DNA from: Atopomonas sediminilitoris
GTDB taxonomy: Bacteria > Pseudomonadota > Gammaproteobacteria > Pseudomonadales > Pseudomonadaceae
Direction: 5' to 3'
NCBI RefSeq assembly: GCF_022601735.1
Contig: NZ_JAKUMM010000002.1
Coordinates: 248,001 to 312,000, forward strand
Length of the DNA: 64,000 nucleotides
Part shown: in pieces, positions 23,946 through 33,650 of the stretch
How positions within the stretch are numbered: position 1 is the stretch's first letter
Layout: each line of letters begins with the position of its first letter
Notes under the pieces: model-generated
Seen by the model: the letters and a program-made list of their open reading frames with translations, nothing else
Told to the model about the DNA's origin: nothing
The model's database searches: none
Position numbers and translations under genes: made by a program

Positions 23946-24014
23946 AGCGCTTCCTTGTAAACGATGAGCCGAGTGCAGCGTGTGAGGCGAGTATACCGGA
24001 TGCGGCCGCGCCGC

Positions 24015-25145
24015 TCAGGTCAACAGCGCGGCTACGCGCTCGGCCAGAGCGAGGCTGGCGGTGAGTCCGGGTGACTCGATGCCATACAGATTGACCAGCG
24101 CCGGCAGACCATGTTCCCGCGGGCCTTGCACAAAGAAATCCGCCGCGGCTTGCTCGGGGCCGCTGAGCTTGGGGCGAATGCCGCAGTAGGCTGGCTGCAG
24201 GCGTTGGCTATCCAAGGTCGGGAAGTAGCGGCGAATGGCTTGTGCGAAGGCGGCGCGGCGCTGCTCGTCAAAGCGGTAATCGGGCTCACTGCCTAGGCTG
24301 CTGGGCGCGACATGCCAGTCGACATCAGGGCCAAAACGCAGCTGTCCGCCAAGATCGAGCGTGGCGTGGATGCCAAGCCCGGCACTGTTGGCCTCGGGCA
24401 TGGGGTAGATCAAGCGGCTAAACGGGCTGCGACCGCTGTAGCTGAAGTAGTGACCACGGCAGTTGTGCTGGCTGGGGATGTGCTCGGCGCTTAAGCCTTC
24501 GATGCGCGTGGCTACGTTGCTGGCCCACAAGCCGGCGGCGTTGATCACGCGCTCAGCGCACAGGCTAAACGGCTCGCCGCTACTGTGGCCGTGAATATGC
24601 CAGTACTGGCCGTCGTGGTGCAGCGCCTCGACCACGGTGGCGAGCGCGAGGTCGGCACCGCTGCGCTGCGCTGCGGCTAACAGTGATTGCAAGTACGCGT
24701 GGCTATCGATGATGCCGGTGCTGGGCGAGAGCAGTGCTGCGGCGCCTTTGAGCGCTGGCTCAAGGCTGTGCAGCTGCGCTTGGTTAAGCGGCTCAAGATC
24801 ATGCACTCCGCTGCGCTCGGCGTTGTGGTGAAGACGGGCGAGGGCAGCGTGCTCGGCCTGATCCACCGCCACTAACAGTTTGCCGATGCGCTGAAACGGC
24901 ACGTGATGCGCGGCGCACCAGTGGTAGAGACGCTCGCGCCCCTCGATGCAGGCTTGCGCTTTGAGCGAGTCGGGCGGGTAGTACAGGCCGGCGTGAATGA
25001 CTTCCGAGTTGCGGCTAGAGGTGTGCGCGCCGATGTGGGTGGCTTGCTCGGCGATGAGCAAGCTGCGCGCTGGCTGCGCCAACTTGGCCGCGCAGGCAAG
25101 GCCTAAAGCGCCTGCGCCGATGATGAAGGTGTCTACGGTGTGCAT
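24015..25145 (-). CDS. FAD-dependent oxidoreductase (L-2-hydroxyglutarate oxidase-like)
   Basis: The 376-residue flavoenzyme starts with the FAD-binding motif FIIGAGALGLACAAKLA. HTSSRNSEVIHAGLYYP is the hallmark of the L-2-hydroxyglutarate dehydrogenase group within the DAO family, and the C-terminal NLYGIESPGLTASLALAERV closes the FAD site. Related proteins oxidise 2-hydroxy acids such as L-2-hydroxyglutarate. The exact substrate is uncertain. It is transcribed divergently from the sterol-desaturase-like gene, with 134 bp between the starts. Confidence 0.85.
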   Translation of the reverse strand: MHTVDTFIIGAGALGLACAAKLAQPARSLLIAEQATHIGAHTSSRNSEVIHAGLYYPPDSLKAQACIEGRERLYHWCAAHHVPFQRIGKLLVAVDQAEHAALARLHHNAERSGVHDLEPLNQAQLHSLEPALKGAAALLSPSTGIIDSHAYLQSLLAAAQRSGADLALATVVEALHHDGQYWHIHGHSSGEPFSLCAERVINAAGLWASNVATRIEGLSAEHIPSQHNCRGHYFSYSGRSPFSRLIYPMPEANSAGLGIHATLDLGGQLRFGPDVDWHVAPSSLGSEPDYRFDEQRRAAFAQAIRRYFPTLDSQRLQPAYCGIRPKLSGPEQAAADFFVQGPREHGLPALVNLYGIESPGLTASLALAERVAALLT

Positions 25146-25279
25146 AAGCGCAGCATGCCTTGCGCGTGCGGTGGCGGCAATCGTGCGTGGCGCTGTGTGC
25201 CGGTTGCTTTGGCGGGTTCAGCCAAGCGCAAGTAGGTGCGTGTTGGCTAGGCTGCAATAAAGCGTTGGGATGTGATGCG

Positions 25280-26506
25280 ATGAATATTGCGGTATTGGCG
25301 TTTCCTTTATATCTGCTGCTGATTGCCTTGGAGTTGGCGTACGAGCGCGCCAGTGGTCGTCATACCTACCGGCTGGCTGACGCCGCGACCAGCATGCAAA
25401 CCGCAGTGTTGCGCGTGTTGCTGGAGGCGCCGTTGCGCCTACTGCTGATCGTGCCTTATGCGTGGCTGTATGAGCATGCGCGCCTGCTGGATTGGGCGAT
25501 GGATGCCTGGTCGCTGTGGCTGCTGGGCTTTATCGCGGTGGATTGCTGCTTTTATTGGGCGCACCGCACGCTGCACCGTTACAACCTGCTGTGGGGCGCG
25601 CATCAGCCGCACCACTCCAGCGAAGACTTTAACTTGTCGACGGCACTGCGTAAGGGCGCCTTCCAAACTGCGTTTGATTGGCCGTTTTATTTGCCGCTGG
25701 CGCTGCTGGGGGTGCCGCTGCCGGTGTTTATCACCTTGCTGGGCGTGCAGTTGGCGTATCAGTTTTGGATTCACACCCAGCATATTCAGCGCATGGGGTG
25801 GCTGGAGTCAGTGCTGGTCACGCCCAGTCACCATCGTGTGCACCACGGTCAGAATGATCGCTACATCGACCGTAATCACGGCGGTGTGTTTATCGTGTGG
25901 GACAAGCTGTTTGGCACCTTTCAGGCTGAAGATGAGCCGGTGCGTTACGGTGTGACTACGCCAGTCAGCACCTTTGATCCGCTACGGCTGCAGTTTTCGT
26001 GGTGGCAACTGCTGTGGCGCGATGCCTGCGCTACGCGCGCTTGGCGCGACAAGTTACGCCTATGGTGGATGCCCACCGGCTGGCGTCCGGCCGATGTGCA
26101 GCACATGAGTTGGCCAAAAATGGGCGCGCAAAACTACCCAAGCCGCACGCCGCAAGGCGCGTGGGGGTATGGATTTGCACAATTTGTGCTGGTTAACCTG
26201 CTGGCGCTGGGCTTTTTGCTGGGCGTGCGTGAGGCGCTGTGGTGGCAGCCGCTGCTGCTGGCGTTGTGGATTGTCGGTGCCATGCTGTGCCTAGGGCTGC
26301 TGTTTGATGGCAGTCCGCGTTTTTATCGGCTGGAGCGTTGGCGCTTAGGCGGCATGGGGCTATTGCTGGCTTTGGCGGGCCTTGTGCAACCGGTGTTGTG
26401 GGGCTTGTTATCCGTGTTGCTGGGGCAAGCGTGGTGGTTAAGTCGTTTGCCGCGGGCGAATGTCGCCCCGCTTGATCGCGCTGAGGTAGCCGCCAGTCGG
26501 GGCTGA
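25280..26506 (+). CDS. Sterol desaturase / fatty-acid hydroxylase family membrane protein
   Basis: The 408-residue membrane protein has the di-iron histidine boxes of the family: HRTLHR (within WAHRTLHRYNLLWGAHQPHH), HQPHHSSE and HHRVHH. Several hydrophobic helices flank them, with three or four more at the C-terminus (from about residue 300). Family members hydroxylate or desaturate lipids in the inner membrane. The C-terminal extension with WWMPTGWRPADV is found in pseudomonad relatives. The start at 25280 follows GGGATGTGATGCG, a weak ribosome site; the longer frame to 25160 lacks a plausible N-terminus. Confidence 0.87.
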   Translation: MNIAVLAFPLYLLLIALELAYERASGRHTYRLADAATSMQTAVLRVLLEAPLRLLLIVPYAWLYEHARLLDWAMDAWSLWLLGFIAVDCCFYWAHRTLHRYNLLWGAHQPHHSSEDFNLSTALRKGAFQTAFDWPFYLPLALLGVPLPVFITLLGVQLAYQFWIHTQHIQRMGWLESVLVTPSHHRVHHGQNDRYIDRNHGGVFIVWDKLFGTFQAEDEPVRYGVTTPVSTFDPLRLQFSWWQLLWRDACATRAWRDKLRLWWMPTGWRPADVQHMSWPKMGAQNYPSRTPQGAWGYGFAQFVLVNLLALGFLLGVREALWWQPLLLALWIVGAMLCLGLLFDGSPRFYRLERWRLGGMGLLLALAGLVQPVLWGLLSVLLGQAWWLSRLPRANVAPLDRAEVAASRG

Positions 26507-26509
26507 CTC

Positions 26510-26515
26510 TATAAT
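26510..26515 (+). promoter_or_regulatory. Candidate -10 box (TATAAT) before hisB
   Basis: A perfect TATAAT lies 36 bp before the hisB ATG, just after the stop of the upstream gene. No good -35 box is seen at 17 bp, so the promoter is tentative. Confidence 0.4.
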
Positions 26516-26550
26516 GAGCGCCCTTTTTTCTGACTGCAGCGGAGCCGTCG

Positions 26551-27144
26551 ATGAGCGAGCGCAAGGCGAGCGTCGAACGCAACACCCTGGAAACCCAGAT
26601 CAAGGTTGCTATCAATCTCGATGGCACCGGTAAAGCCAAGTTCGATATTGGCGTGCCTTTTCTCGAGCACATGCTCGATCAAATTGCCCGGCACGGCCTG
26701 ATCGATTTGGATATCCACTGCAAGGGCGACCTGCACATCGATGACCACCACACGGTGGAAGATGTCGGTATCACCCTCGGTCAGGCGTTTGCTCAAGCCG
26801 TTGGCGACAAGAAAGGCATGACCCGTTACGGCCACTCCTACGTGCCGCTGGACGAAGCTTTGTCGCGTGTGGTGATCGACTTCTCCGGTCGTCCTGGTCT
26901 GCAAATGCACGTGCCTTTCACCCGTGCGGTGGTGGGCGGCTTTGATGTCGACTTGTTCCAAGAGTTCTTCCAGGGCTTTGTTAACCATGCCTTGGTCAGT
27001 CTGCACATCGACAATCTGCGTGGCACCAACACCCACCACCAGATCGAGACTGTGTTCAAGGCGTTCGGCCGTGCCCTGCGCATGGCGATCGAGCTTGATC
27101 CCCGCATGGCCGGACAAATGCCGTCGACCAAGGGCTGCCTCTGA
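26551..27144 (+). CDS. hisB: Imidazoleglycerol-phosphate dehydratase
   Basis: The 197-residue enzyme catalyses the sixth step of histidine synthesis. The manganese-binding histidine clusters are visible in [40 protein letters not shown] and [10 protein letters not shown]. It is monofunctional, with no phosphatase domain, as in pseudomonads. A GCGGAG ribosome-binding site lies upstream of the ATG. Its stop overlaps the hisH start by one base, so the two are translationally coupled. It begins the hisB-hisH-hisA-hisF run. Confidence 0.97.
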   Translation: MSERKASVERNTLETQIKVAINLDGTGKAKFDIGVPFLEHMLDQIARHGLIDLDIHCKGDLHIDDHHTVEDVGITLGQAFAQAVGDKKGMTRYGHSYVPLDEALSRVVIDFSGRPGLQMHVPFTRAVVGGFDVDLFQEFFQGFVNHALVSLHIDNLRGTNTHHQIETVFKAFGRALRMAIELDPRMAGQMPSTKGCL

Positions 27145-27782
27145 TGCAAACCGTTGCCGTTATTGACTATGGCATGGGCAACCTGCACTCGGTCAGCAAA
27201 GCGCTTGAGCGTGTGGGCGCTGGCCGTGTGCTGGTGACCAGCGACGCGCAGGTGATCCGTGAAGCAGACCGTGTGGTGTTTCCAGGCGTTGGCGCAATTC
27301 GCGATTGCATGGCTGAAATCAAGCGCTTGGGTTTTGACAGCCTGGTGCGTGAAGTAAGCCAAGATCGCCCCTTCCTCGGTATCTGCGTGGGCATGCAGGC
27401 ACTGATGGAGCGCAGCGAAGAAAACGGCGGCGTTGATTGCATCGGCTTGTTTCCGGGGCAGGTACGTTACTTCGGCAAAGACTTGGTCGAAGACGGCGCG
27501 CCGCTGAAAGTGCCACACATGGGGTGGAACTTGATCGAGCACAGCATCGACCACCCGCTGTGGCACGATATTCCCAGCGATGGTCGTTTCTATTTTGTGC
27601 ACAGCTTCTACATCGACGCGGCCAACGCGCGGCAGGTAGCGGGGCGCGGTCACTACGGTGTCGACTTCGCGGCGGCCTTGGCCGATGGCTCGCGCTTTGC
27701 TGTGCAGTTCCATCCAGAAAAAAGCCACACCCATGGCCTGCAATTACTGCAGAACTTTGCCGCGTGGGATGGCCGCTGGTAA
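27144..27782 (+). CDS. hisH: Imidazole glycerol phosphate synthase, glutaminase subunit
   Basis: The 212-residue class I glutamine amidotransferase supplies ammonia to HisF. The oxyanion and nucleophile motif is FLGICVGMQ with Cys81, and the catalytic His-Glu pair lies in [12 protein letters not shown]. The N-terminus ([14 protein letters not shown]) is typical. HisH pairs with HisF to convert PRFAR to imidazole glycerol phosphate and AICAR. Eighty bases follow before hisA. Confidence 0.97.
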   Translation: MQTVAVIDYGMGNLHSVSKALERVGAGRVLVTSDAQVIREADRVVFPGVGAIRDCMAEIKRLGFDSLVREVSQDRPFLGICVGMQALMERSEENGGVDCIGLFPGQVRYFGKDLVEDGAPLKVPHMGWNLIEHSIDHPLWHDIPSDGRFYFVHSFYIDAANARQVAGRGHYGVDFAAALADGSRFAVQFHPEKSHTHGLQLLQNFAAWDGRW

Positions 27783-27861
27783 GCGCTGCCTACCTAGCTG
27801 ATTTCGTTGATTTGCCTGGCGCGCACACCGCGCGAGGGCGCCGCTTTAAAGGAAACGTGTG

Positions 27862-28599
27862 ATGCTGATTATTCCCGCCATTGATCTAAAAGACGGTGCC
27901 TGCGTGCGCTTGCGCCAAGGCCGCATGGAAGACTCCACCGTGTTTTCCGATGACCCCGTCAGCATGGCCGCCAAGTGGGTCGAAGGCGGTTGTCGTCGTC
28001 TGCACTTGGTCGACTTGAACGGCGCCTTTGAAGGCGAGCCGGTCAACGGTGAGGTGGTGACGGCCATCGCTAAGCGTTACCCCAATCTGCCGATCCAGAT
28101 TGGCGGCGGTATTCGCACGCTGGAAACCATCGAGCACTACGTGCGCGCCGGCGTGAGCTACGTGATCATCGGCACCAAAGCGGTGAAGCAGCCTGAGTTT
28201 GTCACCGAGGCGTGCAAGGCGTTTCCGGGCAAAGTGATCGTCGGTCTCGACGCCAAAGATGGCTTTGTCGCCACCGACGGCTGGGCCGAGGTATCCACCG
28301 TGCAAGCCACTGATTTGGCTAAGCGTTTCGAGGCTGATGGTGTGTCGGCCATCGTTTATACCGACATCGCCAAAGACGGCATGATGCAAGGCTGCAACAT
28401 CGAAGCCACCGCCGCCTTGGCAGCGGCCAGCAAGATTCCGGTGATTGCCTCGGGCGGCATCCATAACTTAGGCGACATTCAAAAACTGCTGCAGGCCCGC
28501 AGCCCCGGTATCATCGGCGCTATCACCGGTCGTGCGATTTACGAAGGCACGCTGGATGTCGCCGAAGCGCAGGCCGTTTGCGACCAGTTTAAAGTTTAA
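27862..28599 (+). CDS. hisA: Phosphoribosylformimino-5-aminoimidazole carboxamide ribotide isomerase
   Basis: The 245-residue (beta/alpha)8 barrel isomerises ProFAR to PRFAR. The catalytic aspartates are in [15 protein letters not shown] (Asp8) and [14 protein letters not shown]. Phosphate-binding loops are [11 protein letters not shown] and [11 protein letters not shown], the half-barrel duplication shared with HisF. The start at 27862 is preceded by AAAGGAAACG; a GTG three bases upstream is in frame. Confidence 0.97.
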   Translation: MLIIPAIDLKDGACVRLRQGRMEDSTVFSDDPVSMAAKWVEGGCRRLHLVDLNGAFEGEPVNGEVVTAIAKRYPNLPIQIGGGIRTLETIEHYVRAGVSYVIIGTKAVKQPEFVTEACKAFPGKVIVGLDAKDGFVATDGWAEVSTVQATDLAKRFEADGVSAIVYTDIAKDGMMQGCNIEATAALAAASKIPVIASGGIHNLGDIQKLLQARSPGIIGAITGRAIYEGTLDVAEAQAVCDQFKV

Positions 28600-28674
28600 G
28601 CAGGCGCTGCAGCCCTCGCTTAAGGTGCGAGGCGCTTCAGATGCAAGGCGCAGTCGTTTATAGAGGGCTCCAGC

Positions 28675-29445
28675 ATGGCACTGGCCAAACGCATTATTCC
28701 TTGCCTCGACGTCGACAATGGTCGGGTGGTCAAAGGTGTGAAATTTGAGAACATCCGCGACGCGGGTGATCCGGTGGAGGTTGCGCGCTTATACGATGAG
28801 CAAGGCGCGGACGAAATCACCTTCCTCGACATCACCGCCAGCGTCGATGGCCGTGATACCACGCTGCATACCGTTGAGCGCATGGCCAGCCAAGTGTTTA
28901 TCCCGCTGACCGTGGGTGGCGGTGTACGCACCGTGCAGGACATTCGCAACCTGCTCAACGCCGGGGCTGACAAGGTATCGATCAACACCGCGGCGGTATT
29001 CACGCCAGAGTTCGTTGGCGAGGCGGCGGCGCGCTTTGGTTCGCAGTGCATCGTGGTGGCTATCGATGCCAAGTGCGTATCGGCACCGGGCGAGACGCCA
29101 CGCTGGGAAATCTTCACCCACGGCGGACGTAAACCGACAGGGTTAGACGCGGTGATGTGGGCGCAAAAGATGGAGGAACTCGGCGCTGGCGAAATCCTCC
29201 TCACCAGCATGGATCAGGATGGGGTGAAAAGTGGTTACGACCTCGGTGTGACTCGCGCCATCAGTGACGCCATCCATATTCCTGTGATCGCTTCAGGCGG
29301 CGTCGGTAATTTGCAGCATCTGGCCGATGGCGTGTTACAAGGTCATGCCGATGCGGTGCTGGCGGCGAGTATTTTTCACTTCGGCGAATACACCATTCCC
29401 GAAGCCAAAGCTTTCATGGCTGCGCAAGGCATTGTTATGCGCTAA
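28675..29445 (+). CDS. hisF: Imidazole glycerol phosphate synthase, cyclase subunit
   Basis: The 256-residue barrel is the cyclase partner of HisH. The catalytic aspartates are in [15 protein letters not shown] (Asp11) and [10 protein letters not shown]. Phosphate loops are LTVGGGVRT and [12 protein letters not shown]. The length is typical. It follows hisA by 75 bp and is the last his gene of the run. Confidence 0.97.
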   Translation: MALAKRIIPCLDVDNGRVVKGVKFENIRDAGDPVEVARLYDEQGADEITFLDITASVDGRDTTLHTVERMASQVFIPLTVGGGVRTVQDIRNLLNAGADKVSINTAAVFTPEFVGEAAARFGSQCIVVAIDAKCVSAPGETPRWEIFTHGGRKPTGLDAVMWAQKMEELGAGEILLTSMDQDGVKSGYDLGVTRAISDAIHIPVIASGGVGNLQHLADGVLQGHADAVLAASIFHFGEYTIPEAKAFMAAQGIVMR

Positions 29446-29508
29446 GCCTTGGGCGCAACAAGAACAAAAAGGGCTGTCGTAGACGCCTGTTAACCTGCGA
29501 AAAATGGG

Positions 29509-30264
29509 ATGCTTTCGATGCTAAAAAAAGCGATGTTGTGGGTGTGTGCGCTGAGCCTGTGTGGCCAGTTTGCGTGGGCCGATCAGGCCAAAATTATTCT
29601 CAGTACGGAGAACTTCCCGCCGTACAACATGGCCACCAACGGCAAAAACTTTGCCCGTGAAGACAGTGTTGAAGGCATTGCCGTTGAGGTGGTGCAGGAA
29701 ATGTTTAAACGCGCTGGCGTTGAATATTTCATGGCTCTGCGCTTCCCGTGGGATCGCGTGTACAAAATGGCGCTGGAAAAGCCTAACCACGGCGTATTTT
29801 CTACCGCGCGCACGCCGGAGCGTGAAGGTGAGTTCAAGTGGGTTGGCCCGATCGGCCCCGATGACTGGGTGCTACTGGCTAGCGCCGACAGCACGCTGAC
29901 GATTAACTCGCTTGAAGAGGCCAAGGCCTACACCATTGGCGCGTACAAGGGCGATGCCATCGAAGAATTCTTGCTGCAGCAAGGTATCGAGCCGAAGAGT
30001 TCGTTCAACGATAAAACCAACGTTGAGAAGCTCAGCAAGGGGCAGATTGACCTGTGGGCAACCGGCGACCCGGCGGGTCGTTATCTGGCCAAGCAACAAG
30101 GCGTGACCAATCTAAAAACCGTGCTGCGCTTTAACCAGGCAGAACTGTGGCTGGCGCTGAACAAACAAACCGACGATGCCATTGTGGCCAAGCTGCAAGC
30201 GGCGCTCGACACCATGCGTAATGAAGGCTTTGTCGACAAAGTGTTGAATAAGTACCTGCAGTGA
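29509..30264 (+). CDS. Orphan family-3 solute-binding protein, copy 1
   Basis: The 251-residue protein has a signal peptide (LKKAMLWVCALSLCGQFAWA, cut before DQAKI). The body has TENFPPYNMATNGKNF, RFPWDRVYKMALEKP, FSTARTPEREGEFKWVGPIG and TGDPAGRYLAKQ. It is a close paralogue of the next gene. No permease or ATPase is adjacent. In P. aeruginosa the same position after hisF holds similar binding proteins. The start may be the ATG at 29518 (MLKKAML) rather than 29509. The ligand is unknown. Confidence 0.85.
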   Translation: MLSMLKKAMLWVCALSLCGQFAWADQAKIILSTENFPPYNMATNGKNFAREDSVEGIAVEVVQEMFKRAGVEYFMALRFPWDRVYKMALEKPNHGVFSTARTPEREGEFKWVGPIGPDDWVLLASADSTLTINSLEEAKAYTIGAYKGDAIEEFLLQQGIEPKSSFNDKTNVEKLSKGQIDLWATGDPAGRYLAKQQGVTNLKTVLRFNQAELWLALNKQTDDAIVAKLQAALDTMRNEGFVDKVLNKYLQ

Positions 30265-30282
30265 TCGCTTGGATGGTTGGAA

Positions 30283-30309
30283 AATGGCGCCGATTGGCGC
30301 CATTTTTTT
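30283..30309 (+). terminator. Rho-independent terminator between the two binding-protein genes
   Basis: The perfect stem AATGGCGCC-GATT-GGCGCCATT is followed by TTTTT. The two paralogues are therefore probably transcribed separately. Confidence 0.85.
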
Positions 30310-30404
30310 GGCCAAGTTTTTATTTGTGACTGCGTTCGCATTTTTTGACTGATGAGTTCTGCAGCATGCGCGATCAAACTTGATCACCTGTCCGAGCATA
30401 AATA

Positions 30405-31163
30405 ATGAATAAGAACTCCCTGCGCTATTGGCTGCTGTGCGTAGCAATGAGTGTGTGTGGTTTGGCCAACGCCGAGCTGCCTGAGCATTACAAAGTGGTG
30501 TTGCTGACGGAGAATTTCCCGCCGTTTAACATGGCTATGAACGACAAGAACTTTGCTCGTGATGACGCGATTGATGGCATCAGCGCCGACATCGTGCGGG
30601 AGATGTTTCGACGCGCGCAGATCAACTATGTGCTGACATTGCGCTTCCCATGGGACCGTATCTATCGCCTGACTCTGGATAAACCGGGTTATGGCCTGTT
30701 CTCAACCACGCGTACTGAAGAGCGTGAAGGACAGTTCAAGTGGGTGGGGCCATTGGGGCAAACCAGTTGGGTGTTGATGAAAAGTGCGGACAGCCCGATC
30801 GAAGTCACCAGCCTAGAAGAGGCGGCCAAATTGCGTATCGGCGCGTATAAAAATGATGCCGTGAGCCAGTACCTTGAGTCGCAAAATGTGCCTGTCATTA
30901 ACGCCTTGCGTGATCAGGAAAACGTTAAGAAGCTGGCCAAAGGGCAGATTGATTTGTGGGCCGCGACGGACCCGGTCGGCCGCTATCTGGCCAAGCAAGA
31001 AGGTGTCAGTGGCTTGCGTACCGTGCTGACCTTTAAGCAAGCCGAGGTGTACTTGGCGATGAACCGCGATACCCCCGATGAGGTGGTACAGCGTCTGCAA
31101 AAAGCTTTAGATGAAATGCGTGCCGACGGCTACGTCGACGACATCACCAACAGCTATTTGTAA
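30405..31163 (+). CDS. Orphan family-3 solute-binding protein, copy 2
   Basis: The 252-residue secreted protein (signal peptide LRYWLLCVAMSVCGLANA) is a tandem paralogue of the preceding gene. It shares TENFPPFNMAMNDKNFARDD, RFPWDRIYRLTLDKPGYGLF, FKWVGPLG, KGQIDLWAATDPVGRYLAKQ and the same C-terminal pattern. It has no transport partner genes. The repeated DLWA(A/T)xDPxGRYLAKQ block suggests a common ligand class for both. The function is not known from sequence. Confidence 0.85.
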   Translation: MNKNSLRYWLLCVAMSVCGLANAELPEHYKVVLLTENFPPFNMAMNDKNFARDDAIDGISADIVREMFRRAQINYVLTLRFPWDRIYRLTLDKPGYGLFSTTRTEEREGQFKWVGPLGQTSWVLMKSADSPIEVTSLEEAAKLRIGAYKNDAVSQYLESQNVPVINALRDQENVKKLAKGQIDLWAATDPVGRYLAKQEGVSGLRTVLTFKQAEVYLAMNRDTPDEVVQRLQKALDEMRADGYVDDITNSYL

Positions 31164-31177
31164 GCGCTTAGCGTTAT

Positions 31178-32302
31178 TCACAAACCCGCTGCGGCGGGTT
31201 TGTGCGTTTTGGCGGCTGGCGCTTTGGGTGTGTAGCGGCCGTTTTTGCCATGCGCCGGCATGGCGCGGTTGCCGCGCAGGGCGATCAGCGGCTCAAGCGC
31301 GAGCAGTTGCACACCTTGCTGCTTGAGCGTGGGGAGTTCTTCGCGCAGTACGCGCAGGGTGTTGGGGTAAGGGTGACCGATCACCAGTGCTGAGCCTTGC
31401 TGCTGGGCTAAGTGCAGCGCGCTGCGCCACTCGTGGCGAATGGCGTTTAGCTCGTTGTTGTCATCTAAAAAGATATCGCGCGACAGGCTCGCCAGTTGTG
31501 CGTGCTGCGCACTGGCGGCGGCTTGCGTGGCGGCCGTGGTGCGGCTGTCGACAAAGAATAAATCCTTGCTGGCCAGTGTCTGCATCAACTCATCCATGGC
31601 CGCGCGTTGGCTGGTCATCTGGCTGCCCATATGGTTATTCACCCCGCGTGCGCCCGGTACTTGCTTGAGAGCTTGCTCAAGTCGCGTTAAACGCTGCTGG
31701 CTATCCAGCGCCGGGTGCCATGCGTAAGGGCCGCTCGCTGGTGCCATGGGCAAGTGCAGCAATACCGTGCGCTGCTGAGCGCGGGCTTGCTGCGCGAGAA
31801 CGCTGGCGTGCGGGGTGTCTGGCAAAATAGCCAAGGCAATTTCCGGCGCTAGCGCGAGCACTTGGCGGTCGCGCGCCAGATTGCCACCGAGATCGTCGAT
31901 GATGATGGCTAGCCATGCAGTGCTTTTGGCGGCGACCTTTTGCGCTTGGACGAGGACGGCTTTGTTCGATGGGGCAGGCGTTATGGCCGCAGTGGATGGG
32001 GCCGGTTGTGCAGCGGTGCTGGGCGGCTTGGGTGATGGGGTGGGCTGTGCTGTAGCGGACTCGTCTGGCCGCTGCGCTGGTGCAGTCACGTGCGGTGCGC
32101 GCGGCAATGGCTGCAGTGGCTGGGTGCCGGGTAATGCGGGTAGTGCCGGTAGTGCGGAAGGCTTGAACGCTGGACTGCTTAATGCTGCCGCTGGCGGCGC
32201 TGAAGCGAGGGGTGGTGCAGCGGGCGATGAGGTACCAGCCAGTGCGGCGCTACTGAGCAGGCATAGCCCGCTCAGTAGCGCCGCCAGTTGGCCATGAGTC
32301 AC
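31178..32302 (-). CDS. Divergent polysaccharide deacetylase family protein
   Basis: The 374-residue secreted protein has a signal peptide and a long alanine- and proline-rich linker (about residues 22-125) before the domain. The domain begins WLAIIIDDLGGNLARDRQVL and contains VLLHLPMAP, GVNNHMGSQMTS, FVDSRTTAATQAA and SALVIGHPYP, the motifs of the divergent deacetylase family, which keep Asp and His residues of the active site. It acts in the periplasm; the substrate is unknown. Its start overlaps the ctpA stop by 4 bp, so it is coupled to ctpA and envC, a cell-wall set. Confidence 0.9.
   Translation of the reverse strand: MTHGQLAALLSGLCLLSSAALAGTSSPAAPPLASAPPAAALSSPAFKPSALPALPALPGTQPLQPLPRAPHVTAPAQRPDESATAQPTPSPKPPSTAAQPAPSTAAITPAPSNKAVLVQAQKVAAKSTAWLAIIIDDLGGNLARDRQVLALAPEIALAILPDTPHASVLAQQARAQQRTVLLHLPMAPASGPYAWHPALDSQQRLTRLEQALKQVPGARGVNNHMGSQMTSQRAAMDELMQTLASKDLFFVDSRTTAATQAAASAQHAQLASLSRDIFLDDNNELNAIRHEWRSALHLAQQQGSALVIGHPYPNTLRVLREELPTLKQQGVQLLALEPLIALRGNRAMPAHGKNGRYTPKAPAAKTHKPAAAGL
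31179..31204. terminator. Bidirectional hairpin between convergent genes
   Basis: The stem CACAAACCCGC and GCGGGTTTGTG encloses a 4-nt loop. It lies between the end of the binding-protein gene and the convergent deacetylase gene, whose stop codon it overlaps. Few T residues follow, so it is a weaker terminator. Confidence 0.6.
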
Positions 32303-33606
32303 GGCGTGCGGGTAATGTTCAGGCCCTTGAGCAGGTTAAGCGCCTGATTCAGTTGGTAGTCTTTGTCTTGCGGGCGTTCGGTTTTGGCTTTCTTGCCGTT
32401 GCTGGGCTTGTCGGCGCCGCCGTTGCCATTGCCTAAGTGACCGGCTAAGTCCGCTTCTTTGTAGCCTTCGTAGCTGTCGTCTTGTTCTTGGCTGACGCGC
32501 GCGCGGGCTACTTCGATATCCGGCACGATGCCTTGGGCCTGAATCGAGCGGTCTTTGGGGGTGTAATACAGCGCGGTGGTCAGCTTCAGTGCGCGTTCGT
32601 TGTTCAGCGGTAGCACGGTTTGCACTGAGCCTTTGCCGAAACTGTCGGTGCCCATGATGACCGCGCGCTTGTGGTCTTGCAGCGCGCCGGCGACGATTTC
32701 CGATGCCGAAGCGGTGCCGCCGTTAATCAACACCACCACCGGTGCGCCGTTGAGCTTGTCGGCCGGTGTAGCGCTAAAGCGCAGTTCCGCATTGCTGTCG
32801 CGGCCTTTGGTGTAGACGATTAAGCCTTTGCGCAGCAGGTGATCAGACACTTCTACCGCGGCCTGCAAAATGCCGCCGGGGTTGTTGCGCAAATCCAGCA
32901 CTAAGCCTTTGAGTTTGCCGCCGCTGTCTTTTTGCAGGCGATCCATGGCTTTGCCGGCTTGCTCGCCGGTGTTGATCTGGAACTGGGTGATGCGCAGGTA
33001 GCCGTAGCCGTCTTCGAGCATTTGGCGCTTCACGCTCTGCACCTTGATCACCGCGCGCTTTAAGGTGACGTCAAACGGCATGCCGCCGCCACGCACGAGG
33101 GTGAGGGTGATTTCGCTGCCGGGCTTGCCGCGCATCTTGTCCACGGCTTCGCTGATACCTACGCCTTGGGTGGGCTGGCCGTCGATCTTGATGATCAAGT
33201 CGCCGGCTTCGATGCCCGCGCTGGCGGCAGGTGTGTCGTCGATGGGGCTGACGACCTTGATCAGGCCATCTTCAAGGCCGACTTCAATGCCGAGGCCGCC
33301 GAACTCACCGCTGGTGCTTTCTTGCAGCTCGCTAAAAGCTTCTGGTTCGAGGTAGGCCGAATGCGGGTCAAGGCCGCTGAGCATGCCTTTGATCGCATTT
33401 TCCAGCAGGGTTTTGTCGTCCACAGGCTCGACGTAGGAGGCTTTGATGCGCTCCATCACCTCAGCAAAGGTACGCAAGTCATCCAGTGGCAGCGCGGCTT
33501 TGCTGTCGTCCTCGCCGTGATCAGCCAGCGCATAGGGGCTCAGCGCGGCGCAAAGCGCAAGGCTGGCAGCCAGTAGCGTGGGGCGAAGCGAAAAGGTGGG
33601 GCGCAT
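32299..33606 (-). CDS. ctpA: Carboxy-terminal processing protease (S41)
   Basis: The 435-residue periplasmic protease has a signal peptide (LLAASLALCAALSPYALA), a PDZ domain (about residues 90-175, with FGGLGIEVGLEDGLIKVVSP) and the S41 domain. The catalytic serine is in NGGTASASEIVAGAL and the lysine in GTDSFGKGSVQTV. In P. aeruginosa, CtpA at the same locus degrades cell-wall hydrolases with its partner LbcA. The C-terminus is extended by an unordered, glycine- and lysine-rich tail. It lies between envC (44 bp upstream) and the deacetylase. Confidence 0.95.
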   Translation of the reverse strand: MRPTFSLRPTLLAASLALCAALSPYALADHGEDDSKAALPLDDLRTFAEVMERIKASYVEPVDDKTLLENAIKGMLSGLDPHSAYLEPEAFSELQESTSGEFGGLGIEVGLEDGLIKVVSPIDDTPAASAGIEAGDLIIKIDGQPTQGVGISEAVDKMRGKPGSEITLTLVRGGGMPFDVTLKRAVIKVQSVKRQMLEDGYGYLRITQFQINTGEQAGKAMDRLQKDSGGKLKGLVLDLRNNPGGILQAAVEVSDHLLRKGLIVYTKGRDSNAELRFSATPADKLNGAPVVVLINGGTASASEIVAGALQDHKRAVIMGTDSFGKGSVQTVLPLNNERALKLTTALYYTPKDRSIQAQGIVPDIEVARARVSQEQDDSYEGYKEADLAGHLGNGNGGADKPSNGKKAKTERPQDKDYQLNQALNLLKGLNITRTP

Positions 33607-33650
33607 GTTGATCTCCTAGCGGCGCAAAACGCGCGGGGGTGTTTCGTCCT

